Assembly (NCBI RefSeq): GCF_009769755.1
Contig: NZ_SDWJ01000001.1
Span: 1,550,001 to 1,614,000 of the forward strand
Direction of reading: 5' to 3'
Length of the DNA: 64,000 bases
Source: Sphingorhabdus profundilacus
GTDB lineage: Bacteria; Pseudomonadota; Alphaproteobacteria; Sphingomonadales; Sphingomonadaceae
Shown: positions 55,739 through 64,000 of the stretch, piece after piece
Numbering within the stretch: the stretch's first letter is position 1
How the letters are laid out: each line of letters opens with the position of its first letter
The notes under the pieces: model-generated
Database searches by the model: none
Seen by the model: the letters and a program-made list of their open reading frames with translations, nothing else
What the model was told of the DNA's origin: nothing
Made by a program: the position numbers and the translations under genes

Positions 55739-56305
55739 ATGGACAATCACGCACATAACAATCCCACGACATGGTACGGAACGACGATTTTGTCGGTTCG
55801 CAAAAATGGCAAAGTCGTCATCGCGGGTGACGGTCAGGTTTCGATGGGACAAACCGTCATGAAACCCAATGCGCGTAAGGTGCGCCAACTGCATGATGGA
55901 TCGGTCATTGGCGGATTTGCCGGCGCGACGGCAGATGCCTTCACCTTGTTCGAACGACTTGAGCGCAAGCTGGAACAGCATCGCGGCCAGTTGATGCGCG
56001 CGGCTGTCGATCTTGCCAAGGACTGGCGCACCGATAAATATCTCCGCAATCTGGAAGCGATGATGATCGTCGCGGATAAGGACGTCACGCTGATCCTGAC
56101 GGGCAATGGCGATGTCCTTGAACCCAATGACGGTATTGCCGCGATCGGTTCGGGCGGTAATTTTGCGCTTTCTGCGGCCCGCGCGCTGGTCGATTATGAG
56201 GCGGATGCCGAAACTCTGGCCCGCCATGCGATGAAAATCGCCGCCGAAATTTGCGTCTACACCAATGACCAGCTGACCGTCGAAGTCATGGACTCGATCG
56301 CTTAA
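55739..56305 (+). CDS. hslV: ATP-dependent protease peptidase subunit HslV
   Basis: Proteolytic ring of the HslVU (ClpQY) protease, 188 aa. The active Thr is Thr15 in [10 protein letters not shown]; the first 14 residues form a propeptide that is removed. [17 protein letters not shown] and [17 protein letters not shown] are signatures. ATG at 55739 has no ribosome-binding site, whereas a TTG at 55697 in the same frame has GGGAGGA upstream and would give a 28-residue propeptide; the true start is uncertain. It is followed by hslU after 24 bases. Confidence 0.94.
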   Translation: MDNHAHNNPTTWYGTTILSVRKNGKVVIAGDGQVSMGQTVMKPNARKVRQLHDGSVIGGFAGATADAFTLFERLERKLEQHRGQLMRAAVDLAKDWRTDKYLRNLEAMMIVADKDVTLILTGNGDVLEPNDGIAAIGSGGNFALSAARALVDYEADAETLARHAMKIAAEICVYTNDQLTVEVMDSIA

Positions 56306-56329
56306 ACACCTTTTTGGAACCATCAGAAA

Positions 56330-57631
56330 ATGAACCAGAATCTAACCCCAAAAGCCATTGTGGCTGCCCTTGACGAGCATATTATCGGTCAAGCCGATGC
56401 CAAGAAAGCGGTCGCGGTCGCCTTGCGTAACCGTTGGCGGCGCCAGCGTTTGAACGCGGATCTGCGCGACGAAGTGACGCCAAAAAACATCCTGATGATC
56501 GGCCCCACAGGTTGCGGTAAAACCGAAATCAGCAGGCGGCTTGCAAAATTGGCTGATGCCCCCTTTATCAAAGTCGAAGCGACAAAATTTACCGAGGTCG
56601 GCTATGTCGGCCGCGATGTTGAACAGATAGCCCGCGACCTGGCCGAAGAAGCTGTGCGGCTGGAAAAGGAACGGCGGCGCGGCTCGGTACGTGAAGCCGC
56701 CGAAGCGGCCGCCATGGATCGTATCTTGAAACCCCTTGCCGGCGACACGGCAAGCGAAGCAACGCGCGAGGCGTTTCGTCAGCGCATCCGTGACCAGCAT
56801 ATGGATGATGTAGAAATCGAAATTGAAGTATCGGATAGCCCGGCTGTGCCGATGGAAATACCCGGCATGGGCGGAAATGTCGGAATGATAAATCTGGGCG
56901 AAATGATGGGCAAAGCTTTTGGCCAGAATAATCTGAAACGCCGAAAGATGAAGGTACCGGACGCCTGGACCAAGCTTGTCGAAGAAGAATCTGAAAAGCG
57001 GCTTGATCAAGACGATGTGAACCGGGTTGCGCTGGCCGATGCCGAGGCCAATGGCATCGTGTTCCTCGATGAAATCGACAAGATTGCAGTGTCTGACGTG
57101 CGCGGCGGATCGGTCAGTCGCGAAGGTGTGCAGCGCGATTTGTTGCCGTTAATCGAAGGCACCACGGTCGCAACCAAATATGGGCCGATGAAGACCGATC
57201 ATGTGCTCTTCATCGCCTCAGGTGCTTTTCATGTTTCAAAACCGAGCGATATGCTTCCTGAATTGCAAGGGCGTCTGCCCATCCGGGTCGAGCTGCGCGC
57301 ATTGGAACATGCCGACTTTGTCCGGATCCTGTCCGAAACACGGGCAAATCTGCCGCAGCAATATAAGGCCCTGATGGCGACCGAAGATGTGTCGCTCGAT
57401 TTCACAAATGACGCCATTGATGCCATCGCGCGCATTGCGGTTGATGTGAACGCCACGGTCGAAAATATCGGCGCACGCCGTTTGCAAACAGTGATGGAAA
57501 AGCTGCTCGAAGAAATCAGTTTTGAGGCGGAGGATCGTAAAGGGGAGACGCTGATGATTGATGCCGATTATGTCAGCAAACAGCTTTCAGGCATTGCGAA
57601 GGACACCGATCTTTCCAAATATGTGCTGTAA
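56330..57631 (+). CDS. hslU: ATP-dependent protease ATPase subunit HslU
   Basis: AAA+ unfoldase of HslVU, 433 aa, standard length. Walker [17 protein letters not shown], Walker [14 protein letters not shown], the pore motif GYVGRDVEQ and the C-terminal tail ending DTDLSKYVL (which docks into HslV) are present. The I-domain (residues ~110-230) carries [18 protein letters not shown]. Cotranscribed with hslV. A strong hairpin lies after it. Confidence 0.98.
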   Translation: MNQNLTPKAIVAALDEHIIGQADAKKAVAVALRNRWRRQRLNADLRDEVTPKNILMIGPTGCGKTEISRRLAKLADAPFIKVEATKFTEVGYVGRDVEQIARDLAEEAVRLEKERRRGSVREAAEAAAMDRILKPLAGDTASEATREAFRQRIRDQHMDDVEIEIEVSDSPAVPMEIPGMGGNVGMINLGEMMGKAFGQNNLKRRKMKVPDAWTKLVEEESEKRLDQDDVNRVALADAEANGIVFLDEIDKIAVSDVRGGSVSREGVQRDLLPLIEGTTVATKYGPMKTDHVLFIASGAFHVSKPSDMLPELQGRLPIRVELRALEHADFVRILSETRANLPQQYKALMATEDVSLDFTNDAIDAIARIAVDVNATVENIGARRLQTVMEKLLEEISFEAEDRKGETLMIDADYVSKQLSGIAKDTDLSKYVL

Positions 57632-57678
57632 CGGTCCAAGCACCGTACAGCACCGATGCGCCTAGTCACCCTTCTGCC

Positions 57679-57698
57679 CTCTCCCGCTTGCGGGAGAG
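57679..57698. terminator. Bidirectional hairpin between hslU and the M16 peptidase gene
   Basis: CTCTCCCG-CTTG-CGGGAGAG, a perfect 8-bp stem and tetraloop, lies between two converging stops. There is no T-run. From memory, sequences of this form are common dispersed intergenic hairpins in proteobacteria. Confidence 0.6.
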
Positions 57699-57707
57699 AG
57701 AGGACGA

Positions 57708-60569
57708 CTAATGCCCTGCCCTGCCTACAGGTGCGACCACCAGTGTCCATGCCTTGTCCTTGACGAAATAGCGTTTGGCAAGTGCCTGTAACAGGGACGG
57801 CGTTACGTCGGCATAGTCGCTATATAGTCGCCCCAGCGCGGTATAACGCGTCGGATCATGTGTCGCCCCCTTTAGGTTGTTCAGCCAGAATGTATTCCCG
57901 GATGCGGCACGTTCGATATATTGCTTCATTGGTTCGACCGCACGATTCAACTCATCTGGAGTGACCGGATTCACCGATAGATCTGTCGCAACCTGATCGG
58001 CGAAGCTGAAAAAACGATCAACATCGGCGGGTTTCACCTGTGTATAAGCCATCAAATATCCGCCACTGGAAAAATCCTTGGGCCATTGCGATGTCATGTC
58101 CGGGCTATAGCTTGCGGCCTGTTCTGCGCGGAATTTTTCAAATAGCCGGTCGCGGAATATAGCTGCCAGAATTTCAAGCTGGCGACCTTCGGTAATTCCA
58201 GCGATACCGCCACCGGTTGGCCAAGCCATGACAGCCGCTGCTTGGTCGGCCGATCCCTTATGGGTCAAGCGCATGGGCGTTCCCGACGCCGCAGGAAAGC
58301 TGATCGACTGAGCTGTCGCAGCAGGCATGACAGCGCTGCGTGCTTTCATTGCGCCAAAACTTGCCTCGAGCGCGGATATGGCTGCATCCTTGTCAAAATC
58401 ACCGAATAACAGCACTTCGACCGGCCCTTGCGAGAGCAGCGGCGACCAATATGCCTTGAAAGATGCAGCATCGATTTTGGCGACATCGGATGGTGAGGCC
58501 GCTTTCCAGCGCGGATCCTTGCTATGCAAAAGATATTCAAGATCGCGCTGCAATACCGACGTTGCCGACATCTCAAAACTGTCATAGCCCGAAGTGGCGA
58601 GCGCCTTTGCCCGTTCAACAGGTGCCGGGTCCCAACCGGGATGTTCAAGCTTAGTCGCGATCAAAGTCAATTGATCCGCCAAATCATCAGGCCGGGTATT
58701 GGCAGCAAATTCAAAGGCATCGTCGTCAATCGCGAAGTTAAGTTCGATCCGGCGTCCATTGACCATCTGGTCAATCTCGGTCCGCTTCAGGTTGCCAATG
58801 CCATTTTCCGGCAAGACATAAGGTCCGGCCCATAATAGCCCGCCTTTTTCCGGTGTGACCGATTGATAGCCTTTCCCAAATCTGACCATGACCCGAATTT
58901 GCCCGCTTTCGGCCTTGTTCGGGTAAAGCAAAGCCCGGACACCATTTGAAAGCTCCAACGAGGTCATTGACTGCCGCGAAACTATTTCCTCTGCCACCAA
59001 TTTTCCGGGCGCCCCCAGTTTCGGCAGGGCATCAAAACCCAGGGCGGAATTCGCCAGTCGGGCGGCTTTGTTCGCGACAACGGCGTCATTCAATGCGGCA
59101 AGTGTGCGCTGGTCTGCATTTGCAACAGGCGTCGGTGATGACAACATCAGCCGGGTTGCATCGGCCTTGAACAAGGCTTGCGTAGATGCGAGCAGTCGGG
59201 CTGGGGAAAATTTGCCCTTCATCCCTTCAAAAACCTGAACAATCGTTTTCGGTGCAGCAACTGTTTCGCGAATGTCGACGGCATTCACAATATCATCGGC
59301 CTGTTTGGCGGCAGCTTCAAAAGGATAGCTGTCAAGCATGGTACGCAACGCATTGCCAAACAAGGTCAGTTCGCGGTCAATATCGGCTGTCGATGGCGGG
59401 GTTGCAACGGCGTCTGCGATCACTGACCGGACATCCTTGGTTGCGGCTTCCCACCTGTCGCCGACAGGGGTGAGCGAAACCAGAGTCGCGTCAGCGGTTC
59501 GGGAGATGTCTTCCTGCGCCACTTCGGCGAACAGGAAATTTCCACCGCTGCGGGCCTGAACCTCCAGCCGCCGGTTGATAATCTGCAACGCCAGCGCATC
59601 GACCAGTAACTGCTCATTATAGGCGATGGTATCATCGACCTTACGCCAAGGACGCAGATAGGCGATGCTGACCGTAGTCGGCAATGTGGCCTCAACCAGA
59701 ACGCGGGTTGGCGTGCCGGTCGGTGTTGGATCGCCAAATGCCGGTTCGGGTGCCCGTGGGCCAGTACCTTTCCAGTCGTGGAAATATTTCTGGATCAGAT
59801 TGGAAAGCTGTTCAGGTTCGATATCACCTGCGATGACGATGACCGCGTTTTCGGGCCGATACCAGCGATCGTGAAAGGCATTGAGCGCCTCTGCACTGGC
59901 AGCATGCAATGTTTCCGGGGTGCCGATAGTCGAACGATTCGCCAAACGCTGACCCTGAAAAGCATGTTGCCGCAGTGCGTCGCTATATACCAGCTGAGCG
60001 CCGCTATTTTCACGCAATTCTGCAAGGACGATCGACCGTTCGGCATTGAGCGCCACTTCGGAGATGCGCGGGTTGCGGATCATGCCGGATATGATCTTGA
60101 CCGACTCGTCCAGCTTCTCGGGCGTCGCGTTGGGCAGGTCGAGCTTGTACACCGTCTGCGTGGGCGTGGTCTGTGCGTTGCTGTCGCTGCCGAATGTCAC
60201 GCCAAAACGTTGCCATATCCGCTTAGCCTCTCCATCCGGGACGAATGTCGAACCGCGGAAGGATAAATGCTCGATCAGATGGGCAAAGCCTTGCTCTTCG
60301 TTATTTTCGTGCAATGACCCGGCGTCGATGCGGACACGGATGGATATCTGCCCTGCGGGAACATCATTTTTTTTAACAGCATAGCGAAGGCCATTAGGTA
60401 GGACGCCGAATGTCCAGCTATCGTCCACCGGCACGTCACTGCCCTCATACAACCAAGGTTGTTTGATCGGCGTGGCCACCGCCGCCGTGACGGGTGCAGC
60501 GTTCTCGGCATAAGTGGCGGAGGATAGCAGCAAGGCTGCAAGGGCGAGAGCTCGGGAGAATTTACGCAT
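57708..60569 (-). CDS. M16 family zinc peptidase (insulinase/pitrilysin type), periplasmic
   Basis: 953 aa. The signal peptide MRKFSRALALAALLLSSATYAEN targets it to the periplasm. The first M16 domain has the inverted zinc motif HLIEH (His97, Glu100, His101) with Glu177 as third ligand; M16C domains follow, and a second, inactive-type half ends the protein. About 950 aa is the two-repeat form that acts as a single-chain clamshell peptidase. ATG at 60569 has AAGGG about 8 bases upstream; TTG at 60587 is rejected. It probably degrades peptides or misfolded exported proteins. Confidence 0.92.
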   Translation of the reverse strand: MRKFSRALALAALLLSSATYAENAAPVTAAVATPIKQPWLYEGSDVPVDDSWTFGVLPNGLRYAVKKNDVPAGQISIRVRIDAGSLHENNEEQGFAHLIEHLSFRGSTFVPDGEAKRIWQRFGVTFGSDSNAQTTPTQTVYKLDLPNATPEKLDESVKIISGMIRNPRISEVALNAERSIVLAELRENSGAQLVYSDALRQHAFQGQRLANRSTIGTPETLHAASAEALNAFHDRWYRPENAVIVIAGDIEPEQLSNLIQKYFHDWKGTGPRAPEPAFGDPTPTGTPTRVLVEATLPTTVSIAYLRPWRKVDDTIAYNEQLLVDALALQIINRRLEVQARSGGNFLFAEVAQEDISRTADATLVSLTPVGDRWEAATKDVRSVIADAVATPPSTADIDRELTLFGNALRTMLDSYPFEAAAKQADDIVNAVDIRETVAAPKTIVQVFEGMKGKFSPARLLASTQALFKADATRLMLSSPTPVANADQRTLAALNDAVVANKAARLANSALGFDALPKLGAPGKLVAEEIVSRQSMTSLELSNGVRALLYPNKAESGQIRVMVRFGKGYQSVTPEKGGLLWAGPYVLPENGIGNLKRTEIDQMVNGRRIELNFAIDDDAFEFAANTRPDDLADQLTLIATKLEHPGWDPAPVERAKALATSGYDSFEMSATSVLQRDLEYLLHSKDPRWKAASPSDVAKIDAASFKAYWSPLLSQGPVEVLLFGDFDKDAAISALEASFGAMKARSAVMPAATAQSISFPAASGTPMRLTHKGSADQAAAVMAWPTGGGIAGITEGRQLEILAAIFRDRLFEKFRAEQAASYSPDMTSQWPKDFSSGGYLMAYTQVKPADVDRFFSFADQVATDLSVNPVTPDELNRAVEPMKQYIERAASGNTFWLNNLKGATHDPTRYTALGRLYSDYADVTPSLLQALAKRYFVKDKAWTLVVAPVGRAGH

Positions 60570-60629
60570 TATAGCCCTTTTATCCAAGGTGACGGTTGAC
60601 GACAGATGAACAACGCGACGAAATACCGC

Positions 60630-61388
60630 TTAAATTCCACCATCGACGCAATCATACCCCAATCCGCGCAGTCCCAGCTTCAAAGCCTCTACACATTCGT
60701 TCAGCATATGCGCGTCGGTGGTGCGGACGACGAAATTGGCACCGACCTTGCCCTCGCGGAAGAAGGGATAGCTACCGATCTGGCATCCTTCATGATGCTT
60801 TTCAGTATCGCCGAGCAATTTGGCCACTTCGCTTTCGGCGACCCAGCACCCCACTTGATGAGAAAGCAGCGGCGCGCCGCCTTCCAATGTCCCTGTCAAC
60901 GCATCCAGCATTCCGGCGGTGATATGCGGCACGCCGGCCATGATATAGATGTTCCCGTGCCGGATGCCCGGCGCGCCCGACATTTTATTGGGAATAAGCT
61001 CCGCCCCGTCAGGAACACGCGCCATACGCAACCGTCCGGGATTGATCCCGCCACGGGTCTCATAATATTTATGCAATACTGCGCTCGCCTCGGGATGGAT
61101 GACCACGTCGACGCCAAGCGCCACCGCTATGGCATCGACGGTGATGTCGTCATGCGTCGGCCCGATGCCGCCCGTCGTGAACAGATAATCGTTGCGCGCC
61201 CGCAGCAAGTTCACAGCCTCGACAATCGCGTCCATTTCGTCTGCCACCACGCGCACCTCTTTCAGGCGGATTCCCTGAATATTCAGCCAAAGGGCAATTT
61301 GGGCGACATTTTTGTCCTGTGTCCGGCCGGAGAGGATTTCGTCGCCGATAATTACAAGCGCGGCGGTGTAGATGCGGGATTCTGTCAT
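60630..61388 (-). CDS. CinA-like molybdopterin-binding domain protein
   Basis: 252 aa. The MoaB/MogA-like fold shows ALVIIGDEILSGRTQDKN at the start and TTGGIGPTHDDITVDAIA in the active region, as in the N-terminal half of CinA. The C-terminal amidase (PncC/YgaD) domain of full CinA is missing. Family members are ADP-ribose or FAD pyrophosphatase-like; the physiological role is uncertain. ATG at 61388. The opposite strand also lacks stops over this stretch but shows no protein features. Divergent from map. Confidence 0.88.
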   Translation of the reverse strand: MTESRIYTAALVIIGDEILSGRTQDKNVAQIALWLNIQGIRLKEVRVVADEMDAIVEAVNLLRARNDYLFTTGGIGPTHDDITVDAIAVALGVDVVIHPEASAVLHKYYETRGGINPGRLRMARVPDGAELIPNKMSGAPGIRHGNIYIMAGVPHITAGMLDALTGTLEGGAPLLSHQVGCWVAESEVAKLLGDTEKHHEGCQIGSYPFFREGKVGANFVVRTTDAHMLNECVEALKLGLRGLGYDCVDGGI

Positions 61389-61450
61389 GCGACTGCGATA
61401 GCATAAATACCCCTCTCGCAAAGTGGGGAATAACGCTCTATATCGACGAC

Positions 61451-62278
61451 ATGGATCATTATGTAGAAGTAACGCCCGCCGAGGCCGGTCTGACCCGCGA
61501 CGGGGTCATCAAATTGCATGGAGCCGAGGGCTTTGAAGGCATGCGAAAGGCCGGTCGCCTCGCTGCCGAAATCCTCGATGCACTGGTACCGCACGTCGTG
61601 CCGGGTGTGACGACCGAAGAATTGGACGACATTGTCCGCCAGATGACCTTGCGCGCCGGTGCTGTACCCGCAACGCTCGGCTATCGCGGTTATACGCATA
61701 GCTGCTGCACCAGCATCAACCATGTCATCTGCCATGGTATCCCATCCGATAAGCGGCTGAAAGATGGCGACATCGTCAATATCGATGTTACGCCAATGCT
61801 GGACGGATGGCATGGCGACACCAGCCGCATGTTTCTGGTCGGCGATGTTCCGGTCAAGGCAAAGCGCTTGGTCGATGTCACTTACGAATGCCTGATGCTC
61901 GGCATTGAACAGGCCAAGCCCGGCAATCATGTGGGCGATATCGGCCATGCGATACAGGCTCATGCGGAAAAGCATCGCTACGGCGTAGTCCGCGACTTTT
62001 GCGGCCATGGCCTCGGCCAGCTTTTTCACGACGCCCCCGAAATCGTCCATGTCGGACGTCCCGGAACCGGCCCCGAACTGCGCCCCGGCATGATTTTCAC
62101 GATCGAACCGATGATCAACATCGGCAAGGCAGCGGGCAAAGTGCTGGAGGATGGCTGGACGGCGGTGACCCGCGACCGGAGCCTTTCGGCCCAATTTGAA
62201 CATAGCATCGGCATTACCGAAACTGGATGCGAGATTTTTACCGCCAGCCCAAAGGGGTTTGACAAGCCGCCTTATTGA
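61451..62278 (+). CDS. map: Type I methionine aminopeptidase
   Basis: Removes N-terminal Met from nascent proteins after deformylation. It is 275 aa. The five metal ligands are intact: Asp112 (NIDVTP), Asp123 (HGDTSR), His186 (CGHGLG), Glu219 (FTIEPM) and Glu250 (AQFEHS). GIPSDKRLKDGDIVNID is a signature. It complements def and fmt at 25-27 kb. Converges with the RES toxin gene, 8 bases away. Confidence 0.97.
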   Translation: MDHYVEVTPAEAGLTRDGVIKLHGAEGFEGMRKAGRLAAEILDALVPHVVPGVTTEELDDIVRQMTLRAGAVPATLGYRGYTHSCCTSINHVICHGIPSDKRLKDGDIVNIDVTPMLDGWHGDTSRMFLVGDVPVKAKRLVDVTYECLMLGIEQAKPGNHVGDIGHAIQAHAEKHRYGVVRDFCGHGLGQLFHDAPEIVHVGRPGTGPELRPGMIFTIEPMINIGKAAGKVLEDGWTAVTRDRSLSAQFEHSIGITETGCEIFTASPKGFDKPPY

Positions 62279-62286
62279 GGCGCTTA

Positions 62287-62790
62287 TCATTCGGTCGGCA
62301 ACCGCCCGTCGGGATCATAGACGGTCACCTTGCAAGGCGGGGCGTCGCTCCAGTTCCACAGCACCAGATTTGTCGCGCCTTCGTGGATGCCCGGAACATA
62401 GCTGTGCACCAGCGCGCCATTGAATCCTTCGGCCACCAAATATTTGGCGACCCTTTGCGAAGGTGCGATTTTGCCGCCGCGCTGGAAGACAAGCCATGCA
62501 CAGGCCATGTCTTTTTCGTCAATCGCGAGTTTCTGGCATGTTTGCCCATCGGTCAAGTCTGCCACTTTTTCGCACGCAATGTCATATTCACATAAGGTCA
62601 AGGGCAGCATCCGACGCGCAAAGCCCTGCGTGCATTCGGCCAAAGCAGTAATCGGTTCGAGCGAAAGATAGAGCGCCGCCTGCCCCCTTATATTGAAGCG
62701 GCCACCGGAAATGGCCGCGCCTGTTCCAGAGGTGGGATCAAAGGACCATCGTGGATCATGCGCGCGATAAGCGCGGCCCGTAAAGTTCAA
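62287..62790 (-). CDS. RES-domain toxin of an Xre-RES toxin-antitoxin pair
   Basis: A 167-aa protein with the RES family pattern: YRAHDPRWSFDP, SGGRFNIRGQAALYLS (Arg, then Tyr-Leu-Ser as in ADP-ribosyltransferase-like folds), a Glu in ITALAEC and GATNLVLWNW near the end. Characterised RES toxins (MbcT, ParT) degrade NAD+ or ADP-ribosylate a target. It overlaps the upstream antitoxin by 4 bases (ATGA), the standard antitoxin-first order. Activity here is inferred from the family. Confidence 0.88.
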   Translation of the reverse strand: MNFTGRAYRAHDPRWSFDPTSGTGAAISGGRFNIRGQAALYLSLEPITALAECTQGFARRMLPLTLCEYDIACEKVADLTDGQTCQKLAIDEKDMACAWLVFQRGGKIAPSQRVAKYLVAEGFNGALVHSYVPGIHEGATNLVLWNWSDAPPCKVTVYDPDGRLPTE

Positions 62791-63224
62791 GCAAAACCGC
62801 CCAAGGCCATATGGTCAAGATAATCGCGCACAGCAGCCGCGTCGCCCGATTTCACCAATGATTCAGCAGTACGTCCGTCCAGAGCGGGAATAGGTTGCGA
62901 CCGATACCAAGCCATGGCCTGAGCATCGCCGCCTGCCCAATTTTTGATACGTGCGATGATTTCCAGCATTTCGGTCATCCTGCCTTGCGCCTTTGGCGCT
63001 TTCATGCGGTTGGTTTTAATGACGGTTGCCAATGGCAGGCCGACCGTTTCGGCCAGTTGCGTCTTGGACATGCGAAACAGGTCCGCAAGATAGGCGATGT
63101 CAACGTCACCGGATTTGGTAAAGCAAGCACCAAGAAACCCGGCATCCGCAAAGGGTGCAAAGGTTGGCATTGCCCGAAACGTCGCGGGCAGTTCGCGTAA
63201 AGTCGCAGAAGATGGCGTTTCCAT
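62787..63224 (-). CDS. Xre/MbcA/ParS-type antitoxin
   Basis: A 145-aa antitoxin with a central helix-turn-helix-like region (LADLFRMSKTQLAETVGL) and the C-terminal MbcA/ParS/Xre toxin-binding domain (IARIKNWAGGDAQAMAWYRS, then ALDGRTAESLVKSGDAAAVRDYL), whose end inserts into the RES active site in known pairs. It has its own sigma-70 promoter just upstream and probably represses it. Translationally coupled to the toxin. Confidence 0.9.
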   Translation of the reverse strand: METPSSATLRELPATFRAMPTFAPFADAGFLGACFTKSGDVDIAYLADLFRMSKTQLAETVGLPLATVIKTNRMKAPKAQGRMTEMLEIIARIKNWAGGDAQAMAWYRSQPIPALDGRTAESLVKSGDAAAVRDYLDHMALGGFA

Positions 63225-63255
63225 ATTATGTCCTTCATTTTGACCCTATAACGTC

Positions 63256-63284
63256 CATATAAAGGGGCAATTCCTTCCCGTCAA
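63256..63284 (-). promoter_or_regulatory. Sigma-70-type promoter of the Xre-RES operon
   Basis: Minus strand TTGACG (63284-63279), 17 bases, TATATG (63261-63256), a near-consensus promoter 32 bases before the antitoxin ATG. A GAAGGA ribosome-binding site lies close to the start. AT-rich TATA-N7-TATA at the -10 may be part of an antitoxin operator. Confidence 0.7.
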
Positions 63285-63315
63285 CCCTCTTGTACTTCAT
63301 TCCGTCCCATGGTCG

Positions 63316-64000
63316 TCACAAGCGCAGCCCGGCAGTTTCGTCCAGCCCCGCCATGATATTCAAATTCTGAACGGCGGCCCCGCTGGCACCCTTGCCCAGA
63401 TTGTCCAGCATTGCCAACAAACGCACTTGCGTGTTGTCGGGCGACCCCAAAACGTAAAGATCAAGCCGATCCGAAGGTTCCTGCGTATTCAGGATCAGGA
63501 GTTCGGACGGAGCAAGTTGGTCATGAACCGTGACCACAGGAGAAGCTGCATAATGTGCAGCCAATGCGTCCCGCATTACCTCCGGGCTGTCGCTTCCCGG
63601 CATGACCGAAATCGGCAATGGCACCTCGACCATCATACCCCGAAAGGCGCGCACCACCGCCGGAGAGAATATCGGCGCAAGGCCAAGACCGGCATGGATC
63701 TGCATTTCTGGAACATGCTTATGGCTTAAATCAAGGCCATAGGTACGAAAACCGATATCGGCACCGTCGCTGCTTTCAAACCGTTCAATCAACGCTTTGC
63801 CGCCGCCCGAATAGCCGGAAACCGCGTTGACGGTATAAGGCCAGTCTTCCGGTATCACATCAGCAGCAACCAATGGCCCAACCAGTCCTAGAAAACCGGT
63901 TGGGTAGCAACCGGGGTTGCTCACCAGCCGTGCCGATGCAATTCGGTCATATTGGCCTTTACGATATTCCGGAAAGCCATAGGCCCAATTTTGATCGACG
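63316..64000 (-). CDS. argC: N-acetyl-gamma-glutamyl-phosphate reductase, C-terminal part (start lies beyond the right edge)
   Basis: Arginine biosynthesis enzyme that reduces N-acetylglutamyl phosphate. The frame is open to the window edge, and translation above the apparent GTG at 63924 continues with YGFPEYRKGQYDRIASARLV, the normal segment before the catalytic Cys of NPGCYPTG, so the gene is cut by the window rather than starting there. The catalytic Cys, YSGGGK and SHKHVPEM motifs are intact. The C-terminus ends NIMAGLDETAGLRL, as in the shorter alphaproteobacterial ArgC type. Confidence 0.95.
   Translation of the reverse strand, partial: VDQNWAYGFPEYRKGQYDRIASARLVSNPGCYPTGFLGLVGPLVAADVIPEDWPYTVNAVSGYSGGGKALIERFESSDGADIGFRTYGLDLSHKHVPEMQIHAGLGLAPIFSPAVVRAFRGMMVEVPLPISVMPGSDSPEVMRDALAAHYAASPVVTVHDQLAPSELLILNTQEPSDRLDLYVLGSPDNTQVRLLAMLDNLGKGASGAAVQNLNIMAGLDETAGLRL

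Noticed and set aside
60606-61406. Plus-strand open frame of 266 codons opposite the CinA-like gene
   Set aside because: The minus-strand product has the MoaB/CinA motifs; the plus reading has no recognisable features and no ribosome-binding site.
61385-62290. Minus-strand open frame of 301 codons opposite map
   Set aside because: The plus strand encodes methionine aminopeptidase with all metal ligands. The minus reading is an antisense shadow.

Overview
The window is a gene-dense chromosomal segment of an alphaproteobacterium, most likely from the order Sphingomonadales (Sphingorhabdus, Parasphingorhabdus or Sphingopyxis-like; genus not resolved by eye). The evidence is family-level: a complete XrtA/PEP-CTERM exopolysaccharide operon, a 'vgr-related' protein beside a PCuAC copper chaperone, a detached F1 ATP synthase operon with a short epsilon subunit, an isolated cpaF, and two heat-shock promoters matching the alphaproteobacterial RpoH consensus CTTG-N17-CYTATNT. 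Base composition is fairly uniform and moderately GC-rich, with one clear AT-rich exception inside the atp operon. I saw no rRNA, tRNA, CRISPR array, prophage or insertion sequence.

Layout. 1-6.6 kb: a partial secreted protein, aroK-aroB (shikimate pathway), then a minus-strand run of a CPA2 antiporter, an Fe-S scaffold-like protein, CvpA and RadA. 6.6-13.3 kb: patatin-like lipase, exported metallo-beta-lactamase-fold hydrolase, and dnaK-dnaJ. 13.3-20.9 kb: PCuAC lipoprotein, HELVH-type vgr-related protein, MATE pump, hrcA and grpE, and a plus-strand set rph-rdgB-hemW-xerC. 20.9-28.1 kb: dedA, gshB, yraN, rsmI, an LpoA-like lipoprotein, def, recR, fmt and truA. 28.1-40.7 kb: one minus-strand operon of ten XrtA-system genes (export, chain length, tyrosine kinase, outer-membrane protein, ATPase, deacetylase, FemAB, glycosyltransferase, exosortase A, amidotransferase). 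40.9-43.9 kb: a PEP-mutase-family enzyme, Ada, a DUF1203 protein and dienelactone hydrolase. 44.1-49.8 kb: atpH-A-G-D, an AT-rich secreted orphan, and atpC. 49.9-57.6 kb: DUF1772, EamA, cpaF, a nitrilase-family enzyme, a small secreted protein, galE and hslVU. 57.7-64 kb: M16 peptidase, CinA-like protein, map, an Xre-RES toxin-antitoxin pair and partial argC.

How the genes work together. Protein quality control is well represented (dnaK-dnaJ, grpE, hrcA, hslVU, def and map), and dnaK and grpE share a clear sigma-32-type promoter although they lie 3 kb apart. The XrtA operon should make, modify and export a polysaccharide and supply the exosortase that processes PEP-CTERM proteins, although no PEP-CTERM substrate lies here. 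The points most worth following up are the F1 operon (a Lys/Ala/Pro-rich N-terminal extension on AtpD, an AT-rich signal-peptide gene between atpD and atpC, and a REP-like double hairpin between atpA and atpG), the second copy of that double hairpin at 25.0 kb with compensatory base changes, and a palindrome that exactly fills the spacer of the dnaK heat-shock promoter.
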